This document shows positions 51,956 through 64,000 of a DNA stretch of 64,000 nt, one piece after another. Where the stretch lies: positions 6,507,116 to 6,571,115 of the forward strand of contig OX439129.1 in the NCBI GenBank assembly GCA_949318235.1, in the 5' to 3' direction. The position numbers were made by a program, and so were the translations under genes. Positions within the stretch are counted from its first letter, which is position 1, and each line of letters opens with the position of its first letter. The notes under the pieces were generated by a model. The model was not told the DNA's origin. It made no database searches and was given only the letters and a program-made list of their open reading frames with translations. This DNA comes from Ecdyonurus torrentis. Taxonomy: Eukaryota; Arthropoda; Insecta; Ephemeroptera; Heptageniidae.

Positions 51956-53274
51956 GTCTACTGCAATAATATCCTTTAAAATAGAGACAATACGATTATT
52001 AACAAATGCATGAAGAAAAAAAAAAGGTCTTATAATACGATGAAATAAAACATTTTCTCTGAGACAACAAAGTACAACACCTATCACTTTTTTCTTAAAA
52101 ATTCATGGTTTATATAATGTTTGCGCTAAAAACCATATTGTGCTAAACGCGATATCGTGTATTATAATAATGCATTTTGTCGGGTTACTTGCCATTATAC
52201 TCTCATATAAAAGTAGTTTAATATAGCGTTGAACATAATGTACCATTCTCGTTCAGAAAAAAGCATTTACTGGTTGAAAAACATTATAGTGTTTTTTTTT
52301 TATAATATAATATTCTATTATAAAAAAAATAAAGATAGAAAAATGAAAAGTTGATATATATTTTTTTACTTGATATATATTTTATATATTTCCACCATAA
52401 ACATATATATAAGTAAGACATTAGGAGAGTAAAAGCTGTAGCAGTAAGCTTATAATTGTAAGACGACAAAATGTTTCAAATGTACTACCAAGATAATCCA
52501 CGACTGTTGCTTTATCCTTCTTTACTGACACTGAAAGAACCACATGTTGAGTCGAATCATCATCTCGGTAAGGAGGAAACAACAATAATATTTTTTTATT
52601 TGTCGTATATCAGTGATTGTATATATTATCAAGTTTATTTTCTATTTATCTATTTATTTATTTTTTAATATGAAATGTAAATATATTATCAATTATGTAA
52701 TTTAGTGTAAAGAAAATTTTCAAATTAAAATATTGTGTTTAAAACAGCTATTGTTATAACAATTTGCTCAAATGCATTATTTTAGCTGCTCATAATAACT
52801 TAAAAAAGTTTATCTCAATTAAGTTAGGATTCTTAACTGAATTAATGCACACTTTCTTTAAGTGTAATTTGTTTTACAAATGTAAATTATATTTGGGATG
52901 TACAGACAGTTTGATATAGAACTTTACTCTATCGCCTCATGGAAATACCGTTTGTCTTTATACGTAGCCCTTACCTAGCTTAATACTTGTTCCAATAAGT
53001 ACTTTACATCGGTATTTCCATATTTATGAAACGAGACTAATTTTTTTATACTATCACAATGTCTTTGAATATTCAAAATTACTTGTGAGTTACTATGTTA
53101 CAATATCATGAATATTATGATGTAGCATCATTGTTGTAATTTAGCAACATTTATGCTAATTCAGCATAAATTACTTAAAAATACATATCGGTGAAGACAA
53201 AGTTTTTGTAGATTGTTTAAATTTTTCTCCGTGTTCAAGTAAATGTTATCTACAGTTGTAAGACAAACGTTCGT

Positions 53275-53305
<31 letters not shown>

Positions 53306-53499
53306 GTGGTGGAAAAGAAAATTGAAGAAAGTAAGAAAGTAATCTTGCTACTTGAGAGTCAACGTTTCTTTTTTCTCTCTTTTTTTTATGTTTTCAGACA
53401 AAAGACACCTTTTCTCCTTTTATCTTGATTTCTTTTTCTTACAAGACATTCATGTAAAAGAAATAAAACTTCTGTCAAATATTTAAATATAAAAGCTTC

Positions 53500-53503
<4 letters not shown>
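51954..53503. other. Intronic AT-rich DNA
   Basis: A facing pair CATGGAAATACCG / CGGTATTTCCAT spans about 52938-53021 as a weak hairpin. T-run at about 53279-53305. No gene seen. Confidence 0.5.

Positions 53504-53557
<54 letters not shown>
53504..53557. repeat. (GA)n microsatellite
   Basis: 54 bp of GA repeat. Confidence 0.97.
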
Positions 53558-53561
<4 letters not shown>

Positions 53562-53967
53562 TAAAAGATAACAACATATTTTGCTTAAGAAATTCTGCTT
53601 TAATGTTATGAAAAACAGCCTCTTCGGTAGCTATTCAAATCTATAATTCTCAAAATTTTATTTAGTTTGAAAAGAATAATGAAGAGAAATTATTAAATGT
53701 AGCAAATATTTTAATTCTAACTGCTTCATCGATTTTATATCACATTAAATAATAATTATGGATGAATTAATTAGAATTTGAACAAGGAAAATAAATATAT
53801 TTACTTTATATAATACATATTATATTATATGATAAATATTTACTGTAACAGTTTATAGAAATATTATTCAGATTTAAGCAAACAGTGAATAATGTTTTCT
53901 CTTTTTTTAATATAATTGTATTTTTTTGTAATCATTTTTATTTTGTAAGAAACGAAAGTGTAAAAAT
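53558..53967. other. AT-rich spacer
   Basis: Nothing recognised. Confidence 0.5.
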
Positions 53968-53971
53968 TTAA

Positions 53972-54276
53972 AGGCGTAGAACACCTTGAACAAAAGAGTT
54001 TTGTTATATCCTAACGATCCTGAATATCAACGTTGATTTGGCCGGAGTCATTGATTTCTAATTTATTTTACATTCACAATATGACGCTAGCGGGCAATAA
54101 TGTCACAGCTCGCTTGATTTACGCGCACCAGGTGAGCTGTGACGTCATTACCCGATTTGTGCAATTTTGTGAATGGAAAATAAATTAGAAATCAATGACT
54201 TCGGTCAAATAAATGTTGATATTCAGGTGCCGTAGAATATTAGATAACTTTTTTTTATTCAAGGCGTTCAATGCCT
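53972..54276. mobile_element. Family B MITE, copy 2
   Basis: Flanked by TTAA (53968-53971, 54277-54280). Left end AGGCGTAGAACACCTTGAAC; the right end is slightly rearranged (CAAGGCGTTCAATGCCT). One intact TGACGTCA at 54140; the mirror site reads TAATGTCACAG. Confidence 0.92.
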
Positions 54277-54280
54277 TTAA

Positions 54281-55067
54281 GAACAGCATTATAAGTAGCA
54301 TTAGAAAATATCCTGCTTCAAATTTGAAGCAATTTTTACAGTATTAACTTTTACTGTTATGTAACTATTATATGCAAAAATAAATACGTAATAATTATGT
54401 TCGACAATTTTCAGTTATATTTGTTGATAATAACAACATAATTTATGTTACATTAATGTTTCATTTGCATAAATATTATGTTTTAAAACATAATTACTAA
54501 CGCTGCTCCAATTTAGAATCAACATTTATGTTTTGATGACATAAACTAAATGCTTTATTTTTCTCGTATAAAAATTGAAATTTTCCGTATTTTTATTATT
54601 CTCACACATTTAACCCACCATAATTACCAATTAAAATTACATATACATCATATTATCTAAAAAATACATTGCGAATATCATGTTCAACTTTATGCCAGTA
54701 CAGTAAAAAAATTAAACATAAATTTCATGTATATAAATTTTATATGAGATATTAGCATTAATGTATAATGTAACAAAAAAAAATAATAATAATGAAGAAC
54801 GAAATAAAATATAATTGGAAATTTGCTCGCTATATTTCTGGTGTATATAAATCAATAATAAATATCGCTCTCGGCAAAACGTAATGTTTTACGCAGCCTT
54901 GATAATATTATGTATGAAAAATTGGGAAATCTTTGTCTCTTTCAATTGTTCTCATGCGAGAGTGAAAGTGAGAGTGGGATTGAGAGAGAGAGAGAGAGAG
55001 AGATGACACATTATAACGAAACTTTAAAACAGATATTTTACATTTCCTCTCCCTATCTCCCTTTCTC

Positions 55068-55070
<3 letters not shown>
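54281..55070. other. AT-rich spacer with short (GA)n
   Basis: A 22-bp GA repeat at 54982-55003. No gene. Confidence 0.5.

Positions 55071-55154
<84 letters not shown>
55071..55154. repeat. (AT)n microsatellite
   Basis: 84 bp of AT dinucleotide repeat. Confidence 0.97.
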
Positions 55155-55159
<5 letters not shown>

Positions 55160-55622
55160 AATTAACAAAGTAATAAAGATAATAACGAACGTATATAAAA
55201 CACGAACATTATCAAATTATTATTTCATAATATTATATATACATAATACATAATGGTTTATCAAATATACATTATACTTTTCGCACTAATGTTAATGATT
55301 AGAGAGGGGCTTTTTGTTACAACTTTTTTTTTTATTTCAATAATACTTTTTGTTATATGCTGTCATTTGCAATGCTATTGTTTTTATTTGGTACTGTTTG
55401 TAGTGGTTTGCATTATTACGAATGCTAATATTGGATTTCACCAAATCAAATGAGATTTTAGTATTTTTGTTGTCAACTTGGGGGGGAAAAAATGTGATTT
55501 TGTACAACTATTTTTTTTTTTTATTAGAATTTAAAATTGAGAAATCGTAATTTTAGTATATAAATAATGTTTTCAAATTTGTACTTTTGTGTTAATGTTA
55601 TATATATAGCGTTAATAAATCA
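55155..55622. other. AT-rich spacer
   Basis: A 66-codon open frame (55253-55453) is rich in hydrophobic residues only because of T-rich codons. It is not called. Confidence 0.5.
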
Positions 55623-55680
55623 CAAAGCCATAGGCCACGTGAAACAACGTGTTATTTTAAATGCTAATTACAATCTTTGG
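55623..55680 (-). mobile_element. Family A-like end, truncated
   Basis: AAAGCCATAGGCCACGTGAAAC followed by AACGTGTTATTTTAAATG resembles the left end of reverse-orientation family A copies. No corresponding right end or interior was found, so this is a truncated or related element. Confidence 0.5.
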
Positions 55681-55841
55681 TCCTGATTTTCATGGTGATT
55701 TATCCTGAAATTTTAATCTGTAATGACTGATTTGAAGTACTTGAAAATGGTACCAAAATCTAAAGATATTGTATTACTCAACTGTTGTATGAACGAGTCA
55801 CCTTAATAATTGAAAAATAATAAAAAGGTACATATTTATAT

Positions 55842-55885
<44 letters not shown>

Positions 55886-56101
55886 GAGACAGATATAAAA
55901 ACTAAAATATTTTCAATATCTGTCGACAGCAGAGATAATAAGTTTTTATAGCGGAGCTTAAAAGCTTAACCGTCAGATTACAAATAATACACTATGTCAA
56001 TTAATACAAAAGGTGGAAAAATAAAATAAAATAGTATCTCTCTTTATTTTATTTGTAAAAAATGACAACATGATAATATAGTAATAATAAAGAATCATAA
56101 T
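55681..56101. other. AT-rich spacer with T-run
   Basis: A 36-base T-run at about 55845-55881. Nothing else. Confidence 0.5.
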
Positions 56102-56300
56102 ATATCGATGCTTACCCGTCGAAGTGAACGAACTACTTTTTACAAATTTTGTAGAAAATGTCCGATCTACACTTTACAAATTCCAAGTTCCCTCATATGG
56201 TTCTGCTATTAAAATGCGTAGAAGTGCCAAACGTAAATCGTTCATTTTGAGTCAAATTTGTAAAGTGCAGTTCGTTCACTTTGACGGGTAACATTGATAT
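56102..56300. mobile_element. Foldback element, ~200 bp
   Basis: Left arm ATATCGATGCTTACCCGTCG with AAGTGAACGAACT; right arm AGTTCGTTCACTTTGACGGG with TAACATTGATAT. The arms are imperfect inverted repeats with similarity over about 45 bp. No second copy noticed. Confidence 0.75.
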
Positions 56301-56336
56301 GTGGAACTATAGTATATATGTTTCAACAAATTTTAA

Positions 56337-56639
56337 AGGCGTAGAACACCTTGAACAAAAAACATGTTTAATAATCCTGACATCTAAATATCAACGTTAA
56401 TTTGGTCGGAGTCATTGATTTCTAATTTATTTTACATTCACAAAATAGAAGCCATGGGTTTATGACGTCACAGTTCACCTGTTTCCGCGCACGTGGACTA
56501 GTTGTGACGTCATAAAACCGCAGCTGTCATTTTGTAAATAGAAAATAAATGAGAAATCAATGATTCTGACCAAATCAACGTAGATATTTAGGCATGTTAA
56601 GATATTAGACAAGTTTTTTGTTCAAGGTGTTCTACGCCT
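56337..56639. mobile_element. Family B MITE, copy 3 (most complete)
   Basis: Flanked by TTAA (56333-56336, 56640-56643), with intact ends AGGCGTAGAACACCTTGAAC and GTTCAAGGTGTTCTACGCCT. It is palindromic along its full 303 bp around a short GC-rich centre (CCGCGCACGTGG). TGACGTCA at 56463 and 56505. Confidence 0.95.
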
Positions 56640-56643
56640 TTAA

Positions 56644-57184
56644 TGTATATGTTTAAAATGTGAATATAATATGTTTCAAAATTTGTACACAGATTTTGAA
56701 TATAAAGTTGACAAAAGTTTTAGAGCCTGTTTGAAATGTTATGATTTCAAGTATTCTACTGCGATGATTTTAGAAAATGTTCAAAGTTATTTGTTTTTAA
56801 TAATAATGGCCAAATATATATTTCTGGTTGATAGAACAGAGCTTTTAGCTTATTAGAATAATATTTATTGGTCAATGAATAATATTGACTATTTCAATGT
56901 TTTAAACAAAAGTACTTAATTATAAAATTAGTAAAGAGAATAGAACAATTGTTTATGGGTGGCTGGGCGTTTTTATTAATATATACTTTGTGGTAGAAAA
57001 TTAAATTCTACACAGGGGAAAAAAAAAAAAAAAAAAAAAAAAACGTAATGTTTTGATATTTTACGTTTACAGCTGCTATACTATTATTGTACCGAAATGA
57101 AATGAATAAGTTTAAATACATTATCCTTATGGGAAAATAGAAAAACTGGCAGCATTACGATAAAGGTAGAGACAATGTTAAAAA
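56644..57184. other. AT-rich spacer
   Basis: A-run at about 57019-57042 and a segment (about 57090-57160) resembling 50945-51000. No gene. Confidence 0.5.
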
Positions 57185-57306
57185 TGTCGCGTTTTTATTG
57201 TAAACTAGCTCTCTGATTGGCTAGTAGGAAGTACTAGGAACTAGTAGGCTAGTAGGAACCCACTAGCCAATCAGAGAGCTATTTTACTTGTACAATAAAC
57301 ACGTGA
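57185..57306. mobile_element. Foldback element, 122 bp
   Basis: The arms TAGCTCTCTGATTGGCTAGT and ACTAGCCAATCAGAGAGCTA are perfect. The outer arms (GTTTTTATTGTAAA / TTGTACAATAAAC) are imperfect. The loop contains three CTAGTAGG repeats. Confidence 0.85.
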
Positions 57307-57507
57307 TATTTTTACTACTAACATTTCAATGTAAAGTTGTGGTATGATGAAAAATTATTTTATTTATTAGTTAAATAATATATAAAATATTCTAACGATG
57401 CAAAATTAAATGCAGAAATAAATATTGAAGTACACATTGTATAATGGTACAATCGTATATTGCTTTGTTATTGCTTTGAATGACGGAATAGAAATGTAGG
57501 TTACTAC

Positions 57508-57617
<110 letters not shown>

Positions 57618-57765
57618 ATTTCAATCTATATTCAAATACAATTATTATGTATGCTACTTAATTAAAATTATTTTTCAAGTTGTTTATGTTATTATTATTA
57701 TTACATGCTTGGTTTTCTCGCATTGTGAAGACTAGCGCAACACTGCGAGCTCTGATTAACCACTA

Positions 57766-58068
57766 TAGGGTGTATGCATTAATGTTTAAAGTCGACGCCA
57801 TGTTGGATCACTCAATAACATGGGTTGGTATAGGAAAATGACTCGTTTTACCAGTTTAAATCAATATTTTTAAAAGCGTTGAGGCTGTTTAAATATTAAA
57901 TTAGTTTCTCAAGTATATCATGTAAGAAAATAATAATAGCACAAAAATTAACCGATTTCCCAAAGAAAATAGCCATAAATAAAGTTTGTCCTATGCTGAG
58001 TAATGCTACTCATTACTGCAGTATGGTGTCCAAGCGCATTAAATATGACGTCATGCGTATGAACCCGA
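57766..58068 (-). mobile_element. Family D MITE, copy 5
   Basis: Left end TAGGGTGTATGCATTAATG, then AAGTCGACGCCATGTTGG, GTCCTATGCTGAG, and TGACGTCA at 58046 near the right end GCGTATGAACCC. TA flanks. Orientation is opposite to copies 1, 2 and 4. Confidence 0.88.
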
Positions 58069-58524
58069 TATATTGGACTACTCTACTTTGTTATATCGTG
58101 TGGAAACATGCACAAACAGCTGACTTCGAACAAGCAAAGCAATGTCAATAACTCAGCTTCATATCTTCAACTGTACGTATGTAACAAAAAAAGTTTATTA
58201 ATTTATTTATTCATTATCTACACCATTTTTTTTATTGTCATCCAAGAAACAGTCAGTTTTACGAGCCCGATACATTCATGGTGACACACAGCAACGAAGC
58301 TGAATATAACGTAAGGCAGTGACTGCGCATTTAGTGCGTCATCTGTAGGATTTAAATATTTATTTCCGGTATTTTATCCGTTTTGATAGCGGGAAAATAT
58401 TATCGTGTGTATTTTTTTTTTTTTTTGTTTTTTTTGTTTTTTTGAAAAGTTGAACTTTTACTCGAAATAGATCTCGGCAATCGAGCAAATTTGGAAAAGA
58501 CAAACGAAATGCGCAGTCGATACC
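58069..58524. other. Unique spacer, less AT-rich
   Basis: A short phrase GCCCGATACATTCATGG resembles GCCCGATACATTAATGG at about 10631, possibly another dispersed repeat. No exon recognised. Confidence 0.45.
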
Positions 58525-58785
58525 CGCTCATGAGCTTCTGTATTATTACGTTATCTTAAAAACGTTCCCTTAATGATGTAGTTCAACTTTTCGCCGCTTC
58601 AATCCACATGTAAAAAGTAAGTGGCGCTGTGATCTGGGGGAAATTTTTTAAATTTTCCCCAAGATCGCAGCGCCACTTTTATATGTAATTTTGTATTCTT
58701 GCATTGTTGCGGCGAAAATTTGAATTACATCATTAATAAGGGAACTTTTTTTCAGCAATATCTTCCAATCCTCTTAATATATCCG
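58525..58785 (+). repeat. Left arm of a 2.45-kb inverted pair, with its own central hairpin
   Basis: 261 bp that recur in inverted orientation at 60718-60976. Inside lies a second-level palindrome: AAGTGGCGCTGTGATCTGGG faces AAGATCGCAGCGCCACTT across AAATTT. A wider mirror is TTCCCTTAATGATGTAGTTC and ATTACATCATTAATAAGGGA. Each arm is therefore a foldback element. Confidence 0.9.
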
Positions 58786-59275
<490 letters not shown>

Positions 59276-59428
59276 ATATATTATATATTATTGAATAGTC
59301 AGCTTTAGATTTTATAAGTACCGCAGTACCACTTGACAAAGAAAAATTGTCTTAACAAAAATATTTTGAACTTAAGCTTTTATTATTTTATATAAAAATG
59401 CTTTCATTAAAGAAAAAAGCGTTTAAAA

Positions 59429-59677
59429 AGCTTGCACACAGTTTTGTAATGATTTAAGTATTGTAGAATCAACGGTTATGACGTCACTAAACGTTGAACT
59501 GTTGGCTTGTTAATGACGTCACAAGCGTTAGGACCGAATGAAAAAAAATTATATATTTTTAACGGTCAAGTTTGACGTTTACTCCATTGTGATTTTAACG
59601 CTTTTATCGTTAGATTGTCAACTTTTAGTGACGTCATAACCGTTGATTCCACAATACTTTAAGCAAAACTGTATACA
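59429..59677. mobile_element. Family C foldback element, copy 2 (better preserved)
   Basis: Ends CTTGCACACAGTTTTG and CAAAACTGTATACAAG. The arms carry GAATCAACGGTTATGACGTC and its mirror. Three TGACGTCA octamers at 59479, 59514 and 59629. No coding capacity. Confidence 0.87.
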
Positions 59678-60717
59678 AGATTTTCAACGATTACTTTTTT
59701 TAGAGTGAAGTTAATTTAAATCTTATGAAACTTTAATGAGATTTAATGCAAAAAGTAATTAAAATAGAAGTAATAGAAATTGCATTATTTTGAATTAACA
59801 AAAGAACCCGTCATATAACTTTTCTAACTTTCTATGTTCATAGCTTTACTATATGTTTATTTAGTATGGAAATACAAGTCTGCAATACTATACAACGTGT
59901 AGAATAATATCTTGATTTCAAATGTGAACAACTGCATGCAGTTTCTCACATCAACTCTGGCTCTCATTGTCTACACCAAACTTTGCTTTGCATAGAAATT
60001 TCTCAAATATATTGATTAACTGTAAAGTTCTTGAAAAAAACAACAAATATACCAATAATTTTTGGGACAGTATTTGAGCACATTTTTAGAAAGAGTATAA
60101 TTAGTAGATTCTATTGACGTCAATATTTACCTTTAATAATTAAATTTCAGTGACTAATTCATGATTTAAAAGTGGCGGCCACGCCCCCAAGAAGCCTGTG
60201 TCGTTAGTCGTTTGTTTGAATTTGCTGTGGAATTCGTTAGTCTTCTGCAAATTTCAACGCGCGAATTTTAAAATTTGCACTGTCCCAAAAATCATTAGTC
60301 TTCCTTATTACTTAGCCTTTACCATCAAACGTCAATAAAAAATTACTACTCAAATATACAGTTCGATGCAAACCAATACAAAACAATCGCAGGTAAATAT
60401 TTGTGTTGTATTTATACAGTATACTGTTCATGGGCTTTATAAAGTATCAATAATTGCAGGTGAAATATCAGTGTAGCTCATCATTAACATTAGGTAATAT
60501 TGTAGTTTATGAGGTAACACTTACATAAGTTTTATTACTTACACGAAACAAGATAACTAAAGAGTTACTATTTTCAAATTTTTATAATAAATATGTTAGA
60601 TATTAGATATACAAAGTTTTAAAGATATGTGCAGAGCTAACTGTTTACCACTGAAGAAATAGCGTTTATACTAACAAGTTACTCTACTTTTGGCAACCAA
60701 GTTATTGGTTTGTACAA
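59678..60717. other. Spacer inside the inverted pair
   Basis: A less AT-biased patch at about 60170-60290 contains GTGGCGGCCACGCCCCC and repeated CGTTAGTC words. No coding exon recognised. Confidence 0.5.
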
Positions 60718-60976
60718 CGGATATATAAAGAGGATTGGAAGCTATTGCTGAAAAAAAAGTTCCCTTAATGATGTAATTCAAATTTTCGCCGCAACAATGC
60801 AAGAATACAAACTTACATATAAAAGTGGCGCTGCGATCTGGGGGAAAATTTAAAATTTTCCCCCAGATCGCAGCGCCACTTACTTTTTACATGTTGATTG
60901 TTGCGAAGAAAATTTGAACTATATCATTAAGGGAACGTTTTTAAGATATAGGGTAATAATACAGAAGCTCACGAGC
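60718..60976 (-). repeat. Right arm of the 2.45-kb inverted pair, with its own central hairpin
   Basis: Inverted copy of 58525-58785. The central hairpin here is perfect: AAGTGGCGCTGCGATCTGGG faces its reverse complement across an A/T-only AAATTTAAAATTT centre. Confidence 0.9.
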
Positions 60977-61396
60977 GTGGTTTGTACTGAAAAGTTACAT
61001 CTATGTAGCTGAATAATTTCTAAAATTTACGTTTTCCTTGTATAATATAGTTCAAGGTTAATAAATGCAGAATTTCCCCTAGTCATTATTTCTCGTTCAT
61101 TATTTTTACTTTCTATATATTATTTACAAGTTTGATTAATACTATAATGTAATACTGCACTTTACCATAATATATATTATCAACTACTTATAAAGTTATT
61201 GCGCTTGCACTGAAGTTTAAATGTTGTTAATTTGATTAGTGTGAATAGATAAGATAGTATTTTAAATAGATTGCAAGATATTCAGCCAAAGTATTTACTT
61301 CATTAAACTTACAAAGTCTGTCAAAGAAAACAATTTTCAAAGTTTTTGCTCATTTAACTCATCACATCACTTGTCGTCTATATTTTTTAATTATAT
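60977..61396. other. AT-rich spacer
   Basis: Nothing recognised. Confidence 0.5.
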
Positions 61397-61400
61397 TTAA

Positions 61401-61721
61401 AGCCATAGACCACATAAAACAACATGTGCTTTTTATTGAATAAACACGAAATGGGACCTTCAAAACTGATGACAATTTAATGTAGCCCCACGATAGAGCA
61501 TGAAATACTGTAAAGTAAGCAATTTGCGTGACTATTCATGTTTCTGACGTCAGAAACATGCAAAAATTAGTAAGAAAATGTTGTGCGGGTTGCATAAATT
61601 GAAATTTTCTGATCACTGCTCCGGAGCTACAGTTGTGTTTTGAGACAAACTAAAGTTATTTATGTAAGTCCCATCAAGTGTTTTGTGATAAAATGCTTTT
61701 GTTTTCTTCTGGTCTATTCCT
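61401..61721 (-). mobile_element. Family A MITE, copy 7
   Basis: Left end AGCCATAGACCACATAAAAC after TTAA (61397-61400). The right end TGGTCTATTCCT is followed by ATAA, a mutated TTAA. TGACGTCA at 61545. Slightly shortened by an internal deletion near 61480. Confidence 0.9.
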
Positions 61722-62017
61722 ATAAGCAGTAAAGTAAAAATTCACGTTAAAAAATTTAATACATTACAAAAAAGATTTTCGTTGTTTTTTTGAAAAAGCT
61801 TGTTACTTTTGTTATTTCTAACGAAGTCTTTAAAAAAAATATATTGAGTATTGATGTACCAGAGATAATATACGTGTATCAAAGGCAGATAAGCTACATG
61901 AAACTAGACAAAAAAATGTGATTGGGAAAAAGAAAAAAAAAATGAACAATTCAGCAAATCTAGTGCCAAAAAAAAATAATAATAATAAACTTGCTGTAAA
62001 AATTTCCAGTCGATTTC

Positions 62018-62049
<32 letters not shown>

Positions 62050-62222
62050 GTTGCCAAAAAAAAAGACGAATTTAAAAGTACATAAGTACTTCAATTGTGA
62101 TTTATAGTACTTAGTATTGTGCAGTAGAGCTGAATAAATTGAAATACAACTCCGTACAAAGTTAAAGTTTTTTGTAGCAAGCTAAGTATTAGAAAATGCT
62201 GAGTTATACTTGATGTGCTTTG

Positions 62223-62254
<32 letters not shown>

Positions 62255-62437
62255 TTAAAGTCAAGCAAATGATTGAAGTTGATTTATATCTTCTTCAGTA
62301 TTAACAAATTATCGGAAATGTAAAATCAAAAAAAAAATAGTTCTTTATTTTTTAAATTTATTTTTTAAATTTAAGGCAAAAAATAAAATTTATTATGCAT
62401 AAAAAAACGGTAGTAAATATTAATAATAATAACAATA
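61722..62437. other. AT-rich spacer with homopolymers
   Basis: T-run at about 62023-62049, A-run at about 62224-62250. No gene. Confidence 0.5.
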
Positions 62438-62703
62438 ACAGCAACTGTAGGATTTGAATAAAAAGTTGTAAAGTAAGAAAGATCTGAAATTTTACACACG
62501 TACTGTACAATACGTACAAATATTAGCCCAGGTTAATTTCAATGTTTATTTTATCTCTTATATCTGATGGTCACGAGTTTTGAAATTTTTATCATAGGTA
62601 GCTGTTTCTATTAACTTTTAAATAGCTTCATAAAGTAAAGAAGTTTTTTTTTTTAATTTTTTTTTTTTTAGATTTTCAGATACAAGCCATCTATATACAA
62701 CCC
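62438..62703 (-). mobile_element. Family L element, copy 4
   Basis: It ends ATACAACCC before TTAA (62704-62707). It shares GTAGGATTTGAATAAAA, GTTAATTTCAATG, GATGGTCACGAGTTTTG and AGATACAAGCCATC with the other copies. It is separated from copy 5 by only 17 bp, in head-to-head orientation. Confidence 0.75.
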
Positions 62704-62720
62704 TTAAAGAAATTTATTAA

Positions 62721-63049
62721 GGGATAGGGTACAGACCTTATATCTCAAAAAATAGAAGTGTTTTGAGTCTAAATTTGTTGTTATTGTGTAGCTAAGGGTC
62801 ACACCTAGCCGTGATAAAAATTTCATAATGTTTTACAATCCCGAAAACAAGACAAATAAATTGAAATTAACATTGGGTCTTATGGGCTTAAAATATAAAA
62901 AAATCATATAACATTAATTTGCACGGTGACCCCGCAAATTTTTTATATATTTGAAATTGTCTCAAGCTTGAAGTATCATTGTGCAAAATTTCAGATTTTT
63001 TTGACGAGAAAAGTTTGAGTCTAATGGCCGACGTAGGTCCCCTACTCCC
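62721..63049 (+). mobile_element. Family L element, copy 5 (TTAA-flanked)
   Basis: Flanked by TTAA (62717-62720, 63050-63053). Ends GGGATAGGGTACAGACC and GGTCCCCTACTCCC form an imperfect inverted repeat. Landmarks are TATCTCAAAAAATAG, TTGAAATTAACATTGGG and ATTGTGCAAAATTTCAG. Confidence 0.8.
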
Positions 63050-63053
63050 TTAA

Positions 63054-63467
63054 GGCGTTGTGATGTTTTGACCAGCCTATATATAGTGCAGAATATTGAA
63101 CAGAATTTTACATCAACATTATTATTTTTTTTTTTTAGTAAAGATGTACAAAGAATAACATGCTCTACTTTAATAAATAAAGCAGGTGTTTTTATATTTA
63201 TACATTAATATTTTTAGGAAAAAAAAAAAGCATTATATTTCTATGGATTTTTTTCCCCTTATCTTTTATGAAATATAAAATACTTAATTTTTTTGTCTAA
63301 AAGAATTAAATCTTTAGTTGTAAATAATTTTTATAACAATCTTCGAAAAATCCGTAAACTATAATATATAGAAAGATATTCAAATGATAGCTAAATCAGA
63401 TTCTCTTTTTATTTCTTTTAACGTGCTTTTCAATTTTTTTTTATGTTATACATATAAACTATAATAC

Positions 63468-63533
<66 letters not shown>

Positions 63534-63930
63534 AAAACGTAATTTTATATTCAATATTTCAAAAGTTGAAAAACGAGAAAGATATTTCAATTTAGTAGTT
63601 TTATAATATTCTGAAGATATTTAATAAAACTACATACATAAATTATTGTTCTCATAATAAAATTACATTTAAATGTACATAAAAAATGATGGTTATATGT
63701 ATAATATTTTACTGCTAGTTTTTATAATTAAAATTAGCAATAAAAATGTATACAAAAAAATGATACTAAAATCTTGAGAGATAGAGAGAGAGAGAGAGAG
63801 ATTAGCATATTAAAGTAGCAAAATATCGCTGGCATATGATAATAAATCTTTTTGAAATGGTATGCAGCAATATCAATGATAGTATCTCTAATGTGTATTA
63901 AAGCTATAATATACATATAAGCACTGATAC
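63054..63930. other. AT-rich spacer with (AT)n and (GA)n
   Basis: It holds (AT)n at 63469-63530 and a short GA repeat at 63776-63801. No gene. Confidence 0.55.
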
Positions 63931-63934
63931 TTAA

Positions 63935-64000
63935 AGCCATAGACCACATGGAACAAAATGTTATTTTTAATGATTATAAACAAAATAGGATCTACAAAAC
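63935..64000 (-). mobile_element. Family A MITE, copy 8 (cut by window edge)
   Basis: TTAA (63931-63934) then AGCCATAGACCACATGGAAC and AATAGGATCTACAAAAC match the left end of reverse-orientation copies. The right part lies outside the window. Confidence 0.85.

Noticed and set aside
54120..54135. Splice-like ACCAG|GTGAGC
   Set aside because: It lies in the core of a family B MITE and lacks a pyrimidine tract.

Overview
This is a 64-kb stretch of very AT-rich (roughly a quarter to a third G+C by eye) animal nuclear DNA that is almost entirely non-coding. The only protein-coding sequence I can defend is one 136-bp exon at 8045-8180 (+). It has clean splice sites on both sides and encodes the first half of an immunoglobulin V-type domain that resembles the N-terminal domain of the arthropod Sidestep family of neuronal adhesion proteins. 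That, together with the tRNA-derived SINE and the extreme density of dinucleotide microsatellites, points to an arthropod, plausibly a crustacean. The species cannot be named from this sequence.

Layout. 1-830: a minisatellite of about 68-bp units, running off the left edge. 825-8044: AT-rich intron or intergenic DNA with two inverted-repeat elements. 8045-8180: the exon. 8181-64000: what appears to be one intron of at least 55.8 kb. It is filled with microsatellites ((AT)n, (GA)n/(CT)n, one 440-bp (ACTT)n block), three copies of one tRNA-derived SINE, and more than two dozen small inverted-repeat DNA transposons.

The transposons sort into families by eye. Family A is about 325 bp with ends AGGCATAG (eight copies, one inserted inside another). 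Family B is about 300 bp with ends AGGCGTAGAACACC (three copies). Family C is a foldback with ends like CTTGCACACAG (two copies). Family D is about 310 bp with ends TAGGGTNTATGC and TA flanks (six copies). Family L is about 330 bp, flanked by TTAA (five copies). Family O is about 210 bp (two copies). There are also a 3.06-kb long-inverted-repeat element at 23732-26790 that carries a nested hAT-type element with an exact 8-bp target duplication, a 1.4-kb piggyBac-like element at 45888-47292, and several single foldback hairpins. Families A, B, L, the 3-kb element and the piggyBac-like element are all flanked by TTAA.

The observations I rate most worth checking are: (1) a sequence at 48684/48685 that looks like a recursive-splicing (ratchet) site, 40.5 kb into the intron; (2) the octamer TGACGTCA (CRE/ATF consensus) recurring 17 times inside four otherwise different inverted-repeat families; (3) a near-perfect hairpin at 35388-35607 whose arms are themselves built of 33-bp direct repeats; (4) the shared TTAA target of at least five element families. 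No complete gene, rRNA, functional tRNA, CRISPR array or prokaryotic feature is present.
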